From Chitinophaga oryziterrae (GTDB lineage Bacteria > Bacteroidota > Bacteroidia > Chitinophagales > Chitinophagaceae): a stretch of 64,000 nucleotides of DNA. The notes under the pieces were generated by a model. That model was not told where the DNA came from. It searched no databases and saw nothing but the letters and a program-made list of their open reading frames with translations. The stretch lies in contig NZ_WRXO01000017.1 of NCBI RefSeq assembly GCF_009758125.1, positions 1 through 64,000 on the forward strand, given 5' to 3'. The translations under genes and the position numbers were made by a program. Shown in pieces: positions 1 to 8,331 of the stretch (within the stretch, counting starts at the first letter, position 1; the number at the start of each line of letters is the position of its first letter).

Positions 1-54
1 AAGAAAAAACAGTTGAACTGATTAACTTAAACTCTTATTATTGCATATGGAAAG

Positions 55-126
55 TGGCCCAATGACTCCCGAAATACCTGGCCCAGTATCCTCCGTTTTA
101 ACTGGCCCATCATCACCGTTATAGAC
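55..126. repeat. Three direct repeats of 24 bp, possible IS21-type element end
   Basis: The heptamer TGGCCCA starts at 55, 79 and 103, an exact 24-bp period. The remaining bases of each unit are only partly conserved (C at unit positions 12, 15 and 24). Spaced copies of a short conserved box near the tip are a known feature of IS21-family ends, where they bind the transposase. No transposase gene is visible on the window side, so the element would lie to the left or be a remnant. Period and heptamer are seen directly; the IS assignment is inference. Confidence 0.4.
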
Positions 127-355
127 ATTAGATGCTAACATCAAAGCCATCCTCTCAAAGACCACCTGCAAAAGATGTCACTTTGCCTATCAGCGTGTAT
201 CAGAATAAAGACTCAGTATTTCCTGGTAACGTCCGTACTCTTTACCCAGCCTGATTCTTCACTTCCATTCAAAAATAAGTTTCTAATTTATCTACTGTAA
301 ATATATTAATTTGTTTCCTTTAAATCAACTTAAAAGTGTTTATTTTATCCACATA

Positions 356-386
356 TTGGCAATAGTTTCTTTTATCTATACTTTTA
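356..386 (+). promoter_or_regulatory. Possible Bacteroidota-type promoter of the XRE gene
   Basis: A TTG at 356-358 is followed after 20 bases by TACTTTTA (379-386), one mismatch from the Bacteroidota -7 consensus TAnnTTTG. The start codon follows at 391, so transcription would begin at or very near the ATG. Confidence 0.35.
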
Positions 387-390
387 GAGC

Positions 391-756
391 ATGAATTTAG
401 CTAACAACATTAAAACTATCCGCGAAGAAAAAGGCCTCATGCAAAAAGATGTTGCTAACCATATCGGCGTGGATAAATCAACATATAGCAAGATTGAAAA
501 AGGATTGCGTGAGATCACTGTAGCTGAACTCCTGAAAATGTCGCAGCTATTTAATTGCTCCATCGATCAGATCGTTAACAATGAAGGGCAATTGCCGAGA
601 GAAGTAATACTCGAAGATAAAAGTACTGTAGAACAGATGAGGCTTATTCAACAACTGGAAGAAGAAGACAAACAAATAATCTTACGCCTTATTGATAAAA
701 TGCTTACCAATAAAAAATTTAAAGACTTCTTTCAGAAAAATATTACTGCGTTATAA
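391..756 (+). CDS. XRE-family helix-turn-helix regulator
   Basis: The 121-residue protein has a Cro/C1-type helix-turn-helix in residues 5-60 (QKDVANHIGVDKSTYSKIEKG is the recognition region), followed by a charged helical tail of about 50 residues that probably dimerises. Small XRE proteins of this size are common solitary regulators in Bacteroidota and in mobile elements. It is the only plus-strand gene before 8687 and stands alone, with a hairpin just downstream. Its position between an IS-like end and a toxin-rich region fits either a mobile-element regulator or a local repressor. Its targets cannot be read from the sequence. Confidence 0.85.
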   Translation: MNLANNIKTIREEKGLMQKDVANHIGVDKSTYSKIEKGLREITVAELLKMSQLFNCSIDQIVNNEGQLPREVILEDKSTVEQMRLIQQLEEEDKQIILRLIDKMLTNKKFKDFFQKNITAL

Positions 757-761
757 TGAGA

Positions 762-788
762 AAAGCGTGGCCTTTGAGACCACGCTTT
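762..788 (+). terminator. Hairpin after the XRE gene
   Basis: AAAGCGTGG at 762-770 pairs perfectly with CCACGCTTT at 780-788 across a 9-base loop, 6 bases after the XRE stop codon. There is no clear T run, so termination strength is uncertain. Confidence 0.5.
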
Positions 789-863
789 GAGACCATAAAA
801 AATAAGTAACCCTTCAAATACTGGATCAGCTGGATTTGGTTCTAATGTCTCTATGGCTGGTAA

Positions 864-983
864 TCATTGTGACCGTGGTTGATTAATTTTATAATATTCA
901 ATATTAAAGCTAAACCACTTACACTGATGTCCAAATCCACTTCCTACTCCATGATGTAAATATACTTTTAGTATTACCCTCAT
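864..983 (-). CDS. Possible 39-residue small ORF or gene remnant
   Basis: An open frame of 39 codons starts with ATG at 983 and ends with TGA at 864, 52 bases downstream of the DUF2283 gene on the same strand. The peptide contains HHGVGSGFG followed by an aromatic-rich stretch, the sort of sequence seen at ends of toxin tips, but I do not recognise it. It could be a piece of a displaced RHS tip or a chance frame. Confidence 0.2.
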   Translation of the reverse strand: MRVILKVYLHHGVGSGFGHQCKWFSFNIEYYKINQPRSQ

Positions 984-1035
984 TATGTCTAGCAGGCCTT
1001 ACATTCTTATTAAAAAGTATTATTTCTAACCGTTT

Positions 1036-1266
1036 CTACAAGTAGCTTTCTTTTGCTATTTGATTCAATTTTTCATCATCGAAATATTTAGATGCAGGTT
1101 GAATTTCCAGTCCCATAAGTTTGCCCCGATTATCAAATAACAACCCTATTTCGTCTTTTAATTCGCTAGGCCAAATTTCCTTTTCATAATTTATTTTATC
1201 TTTTTCAATATCATTTACAAACCAAATGTAAAGTCCATCAACTTCTTTGTCATATTCGTACTTCAT
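1036..1266 (-). CDS. DUF2283 family protein, possible immunity protein
   Basis: The 76 residues match the DUF2283 pattern: N-terminal YEYDKEVDGLYIWF, then a central EIGLLFDNRGKLMGLEI strand pair. The molecular function of DUF2283 is unknown. The gene lies 11 bases downstream of a 73-codon frame that looks like the end of an RHS toxin tip. In polymorphic-toxin loci the gene directly after a tip is normally the immunity gene, so an immunity role is a reasonable inference here. Family assignment is fairly sure; the role is not. Confidence 0.7.
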   Translation of the reverse strand: MKYEYDKEVDGLYIWFVNDIEKDKINYEKEIWPSELKDEIGLLFDNRGKLMGLEIQPASKYFDDEKLNQIAKESYL

Positions 1267-1277
1267 ATGTTTAAATT

Positions 1278-1499
1278 TTAAGGGAGGTGAAATCCTGTTT
1301 CAGGTCTAACACTCATTATTAATTTTCGGGTATCGTCGACAGCGACTTTAATGCCATTATAGTTAAATACCTTTATTATATTTCCAGCGAACTTACCTGT
1401 GCCAGTTTCATTAACTATAGTTCCTGCCTGTTGAGCACCATTACTTCTTTCCCAGCATTCATCAAGACAGTAAGCACAGACCATAAAGCATTTACTCAT
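1278..1499 (-). pseudogene. Probable toxin-tip remnant
   Basis: The 73-codon frame is unusual: the first 15 residues are Cys-rich and unlike the rest, while the C-terminal part (NGIKVAVDDTRKLIMSV, then RPETGFHLP) looks like the closing strands of a small nuclease-type toxin domain. The start codon lies inside the arm of a perfect inverted repeat, so the first residues are probably not native. I read it as the surviving 3' end of a displaced RHS tip, followed by its likely immunity gene (DUF2283). The toxin family is not identified. Confidence 0.4.
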
Positions 1500-1550
1500 A
1501 AACGATAAATCCAGTCTACACAGACAGGGCTTATTCGTTTATGAGTAAAT
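1490..1550. repeat. Perfect 16-bp inverted repeat
   Basis: Arm 1490-1505 (ATTTACTCATAAACGA) is the exact reverse complement of 1535-1550, with a 29-base spacer. It covers the start of the 73-codon toxin remnant and the gap to the immunity gene at 1580. The spacer contains AGTCT (1513) and ACAGGGCTT (1524), which recur in the palindrome at 5452-5501. Confidence 0.8.
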
Positions 1551-1579
1551 CAAATACTTTCAAATCTAATAAAGCTGAA

Positions 1580-2068
1580 TTATTCTTTAGGAAAATGATC
1601 TACCCCTTCAATTATCCAATACTTTTCAGCATCCGGAATTAACGAATAGAAATCCTCATATAATCCTGTCCAATACTCTGGAACATATCTCTCAAAAGCC
1701 AGGCTTTCAGGAAAAAGAGAATAAAGTATGTTCTTATCAAAATCTAAAAAGAGCGCAGGAAATAATTCACCTTTTTCGTCCCAGCTTGTAATAGGCAAAT
1801 TAAATTCAATGAGCCTTCTTAATTCCTCCCTATTTGTCGCTAATTCTACATTTCGTTCTTTAAACTCCAACCAATTATCCCTATTTAAAATATCAAGCCC
1901 TTCTCTTTCCGGAATTGTTGCTTTTTTGTTTGAAAAAGGATAAAAGATTTCCATCCATTTAGTATAATTCATGACCCAAATAGTCTTCTCACTTAGATAC
2001 CAAAAGTATTCGTTATCATATCTAATTAACACTATAATATCATCTCCATATAGAGGATTTTTAATCAT
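1580..2068 (-). CDS. Probable immunity protein for the RHS toxin at 2076
   Basis: This 162-residue acidic, Trp/Tyr-rich cytoplasmic protein has no signal peptide and no family that I recognise. It starts 7 bases after the stop of the first RHS gene on the same strand, the position normally taken by the cognate immunity gene. The composition (many Trp, Tyr, Glu and Asp, C-terminal WIIEGVDHFPKE) resembles other toxin-neutralising proteins. Function is inferred from position only. Confidence 0.6.
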   Translation of the reverse strand: MIKNPLYGDDIIVLIRYDNEYFWYLSEKTIWVMNYTKWMEIFYPFSNKKATIPEREGLDILNRDNWLEFKERNVELATNREELRRLIEFNLPITSWDEKGELFPALFLDFDKNILYSLFPESLAFERYVPEYWTGLYEDFYSLIPDAEKYWIIEGVDHFPKE

Positions 2069-2075
2069 ATAATTT

Positions 2076-5000
2076 TTATTGAGGTTTTATAACTTCGCCA
2101 CTCCCTTTTACAGCATTTTCATTTATCCATTGTGTCCATATAGGTGGTAATTCGTATGAAGTACCAGGAGTAGTCGGATCCACTAATTTAGGTGCTAATC
2201 CACCTTGATTAGCAGGGTTTTTAGAATACTCGGCCTGCGGTATTGCATATTCTTTCAAAAAATCATCAAACCAGCCCGGTACTTTAAATTTAACAACGCT
2301 TGCTTCGGGCCTAAGTTTCAAGAAATGTTCCACATGCTCCCCATCTCCTGCACTAATATTTAAAGTAGTATTCTTCACTTTTACATTTCCAATTTCATTT
2401 ACCGAAATGAGATTCCGGCTTGCTTTAGGAGGGGTGCCTCCTTGAACTCTAAAATATGTAACCTCACTACTTATCGCTTCATCTCTTGCTGCTATTTCAT
2501 AAGTAGCAATCCCCACTCCTGTTGCGCCTGCTGCGCTTGGGCCAAATGCGGCAGATGCATCTCCTGTAGCCGCAGATACCATAGTATGCCCACCATTTAC
2601 ATACCATTTCCATCCAAATGATATGCCTCTACCTACAGCACTAAGCACTGCCGGCGCCTTCGCAACTACAAATACTGAACCCACAATAAACATTCCAGTC
2701 TGTGCACCATTTTGTGCACCGTATTCAGCGGCACCCAATGATGGTATATATGCATTTGCTGGAATCTGATGTCTCAAATTATCTGAAGACATCGATTCTG
2801 CCCATTTTCTCCCATTTTGGATTATATAATTAGCTTCTCCACCATCAAGATCTACTGCCTGCATAGGTGTATTACTTGCAAATTGGTATGGTGTTAACTC
2901 CGGATACTTAGGTGCCAGTGGATCCACACTAAAAAACCTCCCTAACCGCGGATCATACACCCGCAATCCATAATCCTGTTGGTTGCCTTCGCCTTTCACC
3001 TCATTGTCATTCTCCTTCCCGTTAAACCCATAGCGGTATTTACTACTACTGAATCCTCTCTCAGGCATCTGCATCCCAAACGGATAATACTCCTGAGAAG
3101 AAACAATTGCAGCGTCATAATGGTCGAATACACTTCCCGTAAAAATGCTGGTCTTCTTATCTGATACAGTTGCCAACACATTACCCAAATGGTTACTTAA
3201 CTCAAAGAACTTCTTACCCCGAATAAAATTAATATTAAATCCTGAACCTAGCCCTGTTAAATTGACAGTCACTGGTGTTACACCGGATTCCATATTGGTA
3301 TTCAATGTATTAATACCTAAACGGCTACTTCCATACAGGTGTGTTTCTGTTTGAGATAAAGTACCACTGTTAATTGCATTATCTCCCTTAGTATACACAC
3401 TCATGACATTTCCGGAGGCATCACGCACATACCAGGTTTGTATGCCATTCACAGTTTTGCTAACACGGTTACCAGCCACATCGTAAGTATAGCTAATTGT
3501 TGTACCATCCGTTTTAGTGATAGCCGCTATCTTTCCATAAACATTCCATCTGATATTTTGAATACCTCCAGCACTGTCTTTTACAAGGTTTCCTACAGCA
3601 TCATAGTCATAGTTACCAATTAACTGGTTATCAATGTCATTATCATAATTGGTAGCAGCAATATCATCTTTTATGAAATCAAGTTTATTCGTACCTGTCC
3701 TGTAGTTGTAACTCAGGCTATCCATTTGTTTGTTTGGAGCAGCCTTGTTACCGTAACGGTCATAAGTAAGAATATTACCATTCGCATCATAACTGATAGA
3801 CTCTTTGTAATCAGATAAAGCGACGGGTGTCCATGTATTGGTAGCCTTATTCAACCCATTAGACGCCTGCATCTTTTTCAGCCTGTTAAGGACGTCGTAA
3901 TTGTAGGAATACAGCAAAGGATTACCTAAAGAAGGCAGATTTTGACTGATAGCAGATATATTACCATTAAATAAAGAAGTTAAACCAGAGACAGCAGCAA
4001 ATGGCGTTAATGTATTATTAACAGGTGAGTATTCATTGTTACCATAGTAGTGTAGTGCCAATCCAAACACATCTTTCGCTACCATACTTCCAGCAGCACC
4101 ATCATGTCCCATGTCGAATGCTGACGTAACAGCGGTACTGTTTACGCCTTTTAACCAACCTTGTAATGTATATGCATAATCCAGTCCTTGTACCTGTTGC
4201 TGGCCTATTACCGCACGCGCCAGTGGTCCATGTTTATAGTATTGGTAAAATGCATCATTCTCCCAATAAATACTATCCTTGCTGGTCTCTACATTGGTTA
4301 TTCTATTTTCTGCATCATAGCTATAACGGTGATAGAACGCATCCGGTTTTCCGGGTTGATAGGACACTGTATTTACTTTACCACTAATAAGATCATATTG
4401 ATAAGCTATCTTTTTCCAACGGTTTCCATTGCCTGCATCGGCCATACCCCCTAGCTTGTAGTCCTGTAATAACAGGTTCACATTTCCATGGATATCATAG
4501 CTGTAGAAGGTACCTGCACTATAATAACCCGAAGCCTGTTCGGATGCTGAATTATAAATCGCTGACCAGGATACACGGTTGCGCAGATTTGTCGCATTCC
4601 ATAACTCTCCTTCAAAAGGAGAAATAGATTCATCATACACGGTATGCGAGATCTCTCTTCTACTGCTACCGGCAGCATTCATCCAGGCAGTAAGTACAGA
4701 TTCCTTTCGGCTAATGCTGTCTGATATGGGAGTTACACTAGTCAGTTCTCCTACTTCTGAAATACGCCCAAGAGGATCATACATCGAATAGCTATATGCA
4801 TTTACTCCAGCTTGTTTAGCATTCTGCGAAACAGCCACCCTTCCTAATCGGTCATACCAGAACTTACTACCTCCTGCATCAGGCGTTTTTTGCGCTACTA
4901 CCGCATTCAAAGTATTATATCTGTATTCCGTTGCCATTTTATGCTTAGGCACCAGCTTAACACCATTCAGCCTTGCTGTCTTCACACTGTCCAGCCACGA

Positions 5001-5177
5001 TGCTGAACGGTTCTTGATCACACCAGCAGGTGGTATTGTTTTCACCAGGTTACCCGCCTGATCATAGTAGTAAAGTGTATAGTGATATTCGCTGGTACTA
5101 TAAGTCACCGCAAACTTCTCTAAAGAAGCTGCTGTTAATGCAGTACGAATGTAATCCTCATTAAAAGTATTCTTCAC
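2076..5177 (-). CDS. RHS-repeat polymorphic toxin, 5'-truncated
   Basis: The 1033-residue protein is the C-terminal part of a secreted RHS/YD-repeat toxin. YD repeats such as YDQAGNLVK, YDPLGRISE and YDANGNILTYDRYGN run through residues 35-650. The conserved core end follows (LSNHLGNVLATVSDKK, YYPFGMQMPERG, YRYGFNGKENDNE), with the tip junction near AVDLDGG. The rest is a glycine/alanine-rich linker and a toxin domain of about 130 residues that I cannot name; a TYFRVQGGTPP start and a later GDGEHVEHF leave an ADP-ribosyltransferase-like fold possible. There is no signal peptide; the start is a GTG sharing its G with the stop of a HEPN fragment, showing that the 5' half was lost by rearrangement. 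Confidence 0.85.
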   Translation of the reverse strand: MKNTFNEDYIRTALTAASLEKFAVTYSTSEYHYTLYYYDQAGNLVKTIPPAGVIKNRSASWLDSVKTARLNGVKLVPKHKMATEYRYNTLNAVVAQKTPDAGGSKFWYDRLGRVAVSQNAKQAGVNAYSYSMYDPLGRISEVGELTSVTPISDSISRKESVLTAWMNAAGSSRREISHTVYDESISPFEGELWNATNLRNRVSWSAIYNSASEQASGYYSAGTFYSYDIHGNVNLLLQDYKLGGMADAGNGNRWKKIAYQYDLISGKVNTVSYQPGKPDAFYHRYSYDAENRITNVETSKDSIYWENDAFYQYYKHGPLARAVIGQQQVQGLDYAYTLQGWLKGVNSTAVTSAFDMGHDGAAGSMVAKDVFGLALHYYGNNEYSPVNNTLTPFAAVSGLTSLFNGNISAISQNLPSLGNPLLYSYNYDVLNRLKKMQASNGLNKATNTWTPVALSDYKESISYDANGNILTYDRYGNKAAPNKQMDSLSYNYRTGTNKLDFIKDDIAATNYDNDIDNQLIGNYDYDAVGNLVKDSAGGIQNIRWNVYGKIAAITKTDGTTISYTYDVAGNRVSKTVNGIQTWYVRDASGNVMSVYTKGDNAINSGTLSQTETHLYGSSRLGINTLNTNMESGVTPVTVNLTGLGSGFNINFIRGKKFFELSNHLGNVLATVSDKKTSIFTGSVFDHYDAAIVSSQEYYPFGMQMPERGFSSSKYRYGFNGKENDNEVKGEGNQQDYGLRVYDPRLGRFFSVDPLAPKYPELTPYQFASNTPMQAVDLDGGEANYIIQNGRKWAESMSSDNLRHQIPANAYIPSLGAAEYGAQNGAQTGMFIVGSVFVVAKAPAVLSAVGRGISFGWKWYVNGGHTMVSAATGDASAAFGPSAAGATGVGIATYEIAARDEAISSEVTYFRVQGGTPPKASRNLISVNEIGNVKVKNTTLNISAGDGEHVEHFLKLRPEASVVKFKVPGWFDDFLKEYAIPQAEYSKNPANQGGLAPKLVDPTTPGTSYELPPIWTQWINENAVKGSGEVIKPQ
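4081..4488. repeat. Direct repeat, copy 1 (408 bp inside RHS gene)
   Basis: This stretch is base-for-base identical to 12072-12479 (offset 7991). On its left the two RHS genes continue to align but with many differences; on its right homology stops abruptly at 4488/12479. Recent duplication or gene conversion is the simplest explanation. Confidence 0.95.
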
Positions 5178-5458
5178 TATACCAATACAACAGCATTATA
5201 CGCACGCTCCGCGGCTTGGTACAGGTAAAAGACCGCGTTTTTCAGGCTGCCCCTGTTCAATACGTTTTGTGCATCTATGTAAAATTCCTGTGCGCTCCTA
5301 TACCACTGGTCATAATATTTCTGCGCAATAACTTTGGCTTCTGCCGCACTTAAAGGCTTGCGCTCGGCCAGGGCTACGTTACCGCTGTCGTACAACAGGA
5401 TACCTTCTTTTTCTATATCAGTAAAAAAGTATTGCCCCTCTGCATTCCTGACACACAA
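5177..5458 (-). pseudogene. Fragment of a nucleotidyltransferase-HEPN protein
   Basis: The frame encodes the linker and the start of a HEPN domain as found after the nucleotidyltransferase in two-domain Bacteroidota proteins. KEGILLYDSG is the linker strand; YYDQWYRSAQEFY and FYLYQAAERAYNAVVLV are the first HEPN helices. The N-terminal nucleotidyltransferase domain is missing and so is the second half of HEPN with its usual RxxxxH region. The frame ends in TAG exactly where the truncated RHS gene begins (TAGTG), and its upstream end coincides with a 50-bp palindrome. It is a rearrangement scar, not a working gene. Confidence 0.6.
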
Positions 5459-5501
5459 AACGAGTCTTTATCGTAAGTACGATACAGGCTTGTTTTGTGT
5501 G
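5452..5501. repeat. 50-bp imperfect palindrome
   Basis: Outer arms CACACAAAAC (5452-5461) and GTTTTGTGTG (5492-5501) are perfect complements. The inner arms TATCGTA and TACGATA flank a 2-base centre, and the 7-base segments between them pair with two G-T wobbles and one mismatch. It sits where the HEPN homology begins, so it may be a recombination or insertion scar, or a strong transcript hairpin. Confidence 0.7.
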
Positions 5502-5959
5502 GTGGAGATTGTCAGTCGTTTAAGTGATCATCAGGGCCTTTATTTATTTTTAACACAACGTCCTCTAACTAACTGACATACTATTTTCTGAGAATTTTAA
5601 TTGAATCGAATAATAATGATGCAAACATTACTCTTAAGGAAAACATTTCAGGCTGACGGTGTGCTTACCTTCAGGTTGTTTGATATATAAGTCTCCCGCT
5701 GCATGGTAATAACGTAAAAGCGTATTCGAAAAAACACTTTTTACATCATATAATTCATTCGACCTCTTTTATTATTCCTGCAATATGAAAATACTGCTTA
5801 AATTATGATACGCACTAATATCCAGCAAATTGGTCAATACCCCTTTCATTTAGCATCCGCCTTTATTTTATCTATTTCTGGTTGTCATAGTAATTCTCCA
5901 GCATTCTTAAATGCTTCTAATACATCCCCAATATTATATGGTTTTGTGGATCCATCCAC
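5502..5959. other. Gene-free stretch
   Basis: I see no credible gene here on either strand; plus-strand frames entering from the right are shadows of the minus-strand gene at 5960. It may hold decayed sequence of the lost nucleotidyltransferase-HEPN gene, but I could not recognise any of its motifs. Confidence 0.4.
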
Positions 5960-6391
5960 TTATAAATATAAAGGCAGATTAATCTTTACAGGAACAGACT
6001 TATTAAGACAAGCGCCAGGTTTCCATTTAGGCATTTTACATAATACTTTTAATAATTCTTTTTCTACCAACGTTAATTCATTTTTATTCCGGCCCCTTAC
6101 CCTTGCTGCGATAATAGAACCATCTATATCTACCACAAACTGAATTCTAAAGGATGCCTGAAAATCTGACTTATCAGGATACCTAAAGTTTTTAGCAATA
6201 AACTTTAACATTGCAGGATTTCCACCTGGATACTCAGGCATTTCATCTACATATGTAAACACATTCATCATGGCTAAAGAATCAAATTCATAAGGACAAT
6301 TTAAATTCATATCCTTTTTGTAATCTACTCCTCTATTATAAGAAGATATAGATATTACCATTACACATAAAGCAATGTAAATCTCTTTCAC
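5960..6391 (-). CDS. TonB C-terminal-domain-like exported protein, possible immunity
   Basis: The 143-residue protein has a hydrophobic N terminus (ALCVMVISISS) that can act as a signal peptide. A TonB_C-type domain follows: VDEMPEYPGGNPAMLKFIA, RYPDKSDF, an IQFVVDIDGSI strand and MPKWKPG near the end. Real TonB proteins carry a membrane anchor and a Pro-rich linker, which are absent. The gene follows a broken RHS tip by 2 bases on the same strand, so it may have been recruited as a periplasmic immunity protein; this is inference. Otherwise it is an orphan TonB_C protein of unknown role. Confidence 0.65.
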   Translation of the reverse strand: MKEIYIALCVMVISISSYNRGVDYKKDMNLNCPYEFDSLAMMNVFTYVDEMPEYPGGNPAMLKFIAKNFRYPDKSDFQASFRIQFVVDIDGSIIAARVRGRNKNELTLVEKELLKVLCKMPKWKPGACLNKSVPVKINLPLYL

Positions 6392-6393
6392 AG

Positions 6394-6904
6394 TTATTTT
6401 TTAGTTGGAACAGCTTGTCTTGGTGGATTAAACCAATAATCATCATAATACTGCATAGCTCGTTTTTGATTAACTTCGTTGCTAGATTTACTGTCATATT
6501 TAGGTTGAACTCCATACCCTTGCATCTGCAATCGAATTTCATTCAGAAGAAACTTAACCTGATCACCCGTTACTAGAGTTGCCTTCTTACTTTTCCACAA
6601 ATCACCTAAACGAGTCCCATTAATACTAATCATTCCATAATTCATTATATTATAGAAAAGTAGCGCCCGCACCGTCACCCTTGTATTCAACTTGTTTACC
6701 CACATAGTAATCACCCGTCTTTTTATCTTTTCCTATATCACCACCACCATGAAGCACCTTGTAAGCAAAAGCCATAAACTTAGACTTAAAATCACCATTA
6801 GGGTCATTGTAATAAATAGGAAAGCAAGAAAGAACAATAATGCCTTTCTTGCCTTCGCCCCTACAACATGGATATTTTAATCTGACTTTACAACCAAATC
6901 TCAA
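6394..6904 (-). pseudogene. Frameshifted RHS toxin tip
   Basis: Two overlapping frames together make one tip of about 165 residues. The first (6904-6650) has YYNDPNGDFKSKF, then HGGGDIGKDKKTGDYYVG and VEYKGDGAGATF; the second (ending 6394) continues with NYGMISINGTRLGDLW and a C-terminal helix. One base change near 6655-6660 would restore the frame. The RHS core is missing upstream. The domain is not recognised by name; the layout (tip then small gene at 5960) is that of a displaced tip/immunity cassette. Confidence 0.5.
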
Positions 6905-6952
6905 TTTTTCAACTTATTCCTAATACGCCTAGTTAGAGTCAGACAACCTATC

Positions 6953-7186
6953 TTACTCTGGCTTATAGATAATAGGATCTTTATCAAAGCCATTCCAGAA
7001 GACATGTAATCTTCCACAAACCTTACACTTCGCTACTATATTAAATTTCTCATATAATTTATCTGGATCTATGCAATCAGCATAAACTTCGTCAAAATTC
7101 TCATCAGATATAATAAGTAATTGGTTGGGGCTAGGAATTTCGCTCAGCCCGATTATATTTCCACAAGTACATTCAATTTTTGGCAT
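6953..7186 (-). CDS. Probable immunity protein with two Cys pairs
   Basis: The 77-residue protein carries CTCG near the N terminus and CKVCG near residue 55, a spacing that fits a small zinc ribbon. It overlaps the 3' end of the CdiA-type RHS tip gene (stop at 7173) by 14 bases, the usual arrangement for a toxin and its cognate immunity gene, where coupled translation protects the producing cell. I do not recognise the family; assignment is by position and size. Confidence 0.6.
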   Translation of the reverse strand: MPKIECTCGNIIGLSEIPSPNQLLIISDENFDEVYADCIDPDKLYEKFNIVAKCKVCGRLHVFWNGFDKDPIIYKPE

Positions 7187-8282
7187 TTTTTGGCAATATT
7201 ACAATGTCTTTAATATTTTTTGCTGTACTTCGAACTCTTTGCAAAACATTTCCTCCTAAATCCTCCGCGGTAACCGTAGTTTGAGACAAATCTAGTACAA
7301 TACCTGTTGTTTGAGAGTTCTTCTTCCTCATATTTGTTATAATATTATTCACCTTATCTGACTTTGGAGTGAAAACATCATAGTTTGTTCCATCGACTAC
7401 TAAATCTGAAGTCCCTCCTTGGGCCCGTGTCCCCTTTGGTGAACGTAACAACACATCATATCCTAATCCTTTCATATATTTAGCTGCATTAATCTCGCTT
7501 TCGGAAAATTGACCTCCCTCTTCAATCCTTAAAGTTCCTATACGCGGCGCCTGTACTCGTGAAACGAATGGAGTAGGCTCAACATTAACTCGTTCTGGAA
7601 AAACACTTGAATTTTTTTCAGGAATACCACCAAGCGACAAAGCAATATCATCTACCGCCCCCCACTTAATAGCTCCATTATCACCAGAAAGTTTATACCC
7701 TAGAGCTCCAAAAGGGCCTTTGGCTATACTTTCGCCAACAGCGGCATCATGCTGATTTTTAATATATGCAACCCTCTCTCTAACAACTGATGCTGGCCCC
7801 ATGTAACCATTGCCATATATATCCGCCAATAGTATATGTCCCTCAGGTAACCTTGTACTTTCACTTGCAACCTTGTCTGCTTGCGCCATCTTTATTTCAG
7901 CCTTTCGCTTCAAGGCAGAAGCCTGAAGCTCTATCCACTGTTCAGCTCCATCAAGATCAATAGCTTGTATCGGCGTATTTCCTGCAAACTGATACGGCGT
8001 GTACCAGGCAAAATCCTTTGTCAATGGATCCACACTCAAAAATTTCCCACTCCTCGAATCATACACACGCATCCCATAATCCTGCTGATTTCCCTCTCCT
8101 TTCACCTCATTATCATTCTCTTTCCCATTAAACCCATAACGGTACTTACCGCTACTGAATCCTCTACCTGGCATCTGCATGCCAAACGGATAATACTCCT
8201 GAGCAGAAACAATATCAGCTTCATAATGATCAAATACACTTCCAGTGAAGATACTAGTTTTCTTATCTGATACTGTCGCCAA
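7173..8282 (-). CDS. Orphan RHS tip with CdiA-type tRNase-like toxin domain
   Basis: The first 100 residues repeat the RHS core end (ATVSDKKTSIF, YYPFGMQMPGRG, YRYGFNGKENDNE) up to the AIDLDGAEQW junction. After a 130-residue linker, the last 130 residues form a toxin domain with KGLGYDVLLRSPKGT, TSDLVVDGTNYDVFTPKS, NIITNMRKKNSQTTGIVLDL and a closing KDIVILPKN. This pattern matches the C-terminal nuclease domain of contact-dependent inhibition CdiA proteins, which cleaves tRNA in characterised cases. The frame stays open upstream only to a 1-base deletion near 8331, so the gene has no proper start and no secretion region. The immunity gene overlaps its end. Confidence 0.75.
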   Translation of the reverse strand: MATVSDKKTSIFTGSVFDHYEADIVSAQEYYPFGMQMPGRGFSSGKYRYGFNGKENDNEVKGEGNQQDYGMRVYDSRSGKFLSVDPLTKDFAWYTPYQFAGNTPIQAIDLDGAEQWIELQASALKRKAEIKMAQADKVASESTRLPEGHILLADIYGNGYMGPASVVRERVAYIKNQHDAAVGESIAKGPFGALGYKLSGDNGAIKWGAVDDIALSLGGIPEKNSSVFPERVNVEPTPFVSRVQAPRIGTLRIEEGGQFSESEINAAKYMKGLGYDVLLRSPKGTRAQGGTSDLVVDGTNYDVFTPKSDKVNNIITNMRKKNSQTTGIVLDLSQTTVTAEDLGGNVLQRVRSTAKNIKDIVILPKNAKN

Positions 8283-8331
8283 TACATTACCCAGATGATT
8301 ACTTAACTCAAAGAACTTCTTACCCCGAATA

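Noticed and set aside
4166..4454. Identical plus-strand frames at 4166/4188 and 12157/12179
   Set aside because: They are identical only because they lie in the 408-bp repeat; both are antisense to the RHS genes.
5452..5501. Integron attC site
   Set aside because: Arms end in AAC and GTT, but the RYYYAAC/GTTRRRY consensus is not met and no integrase is seen.
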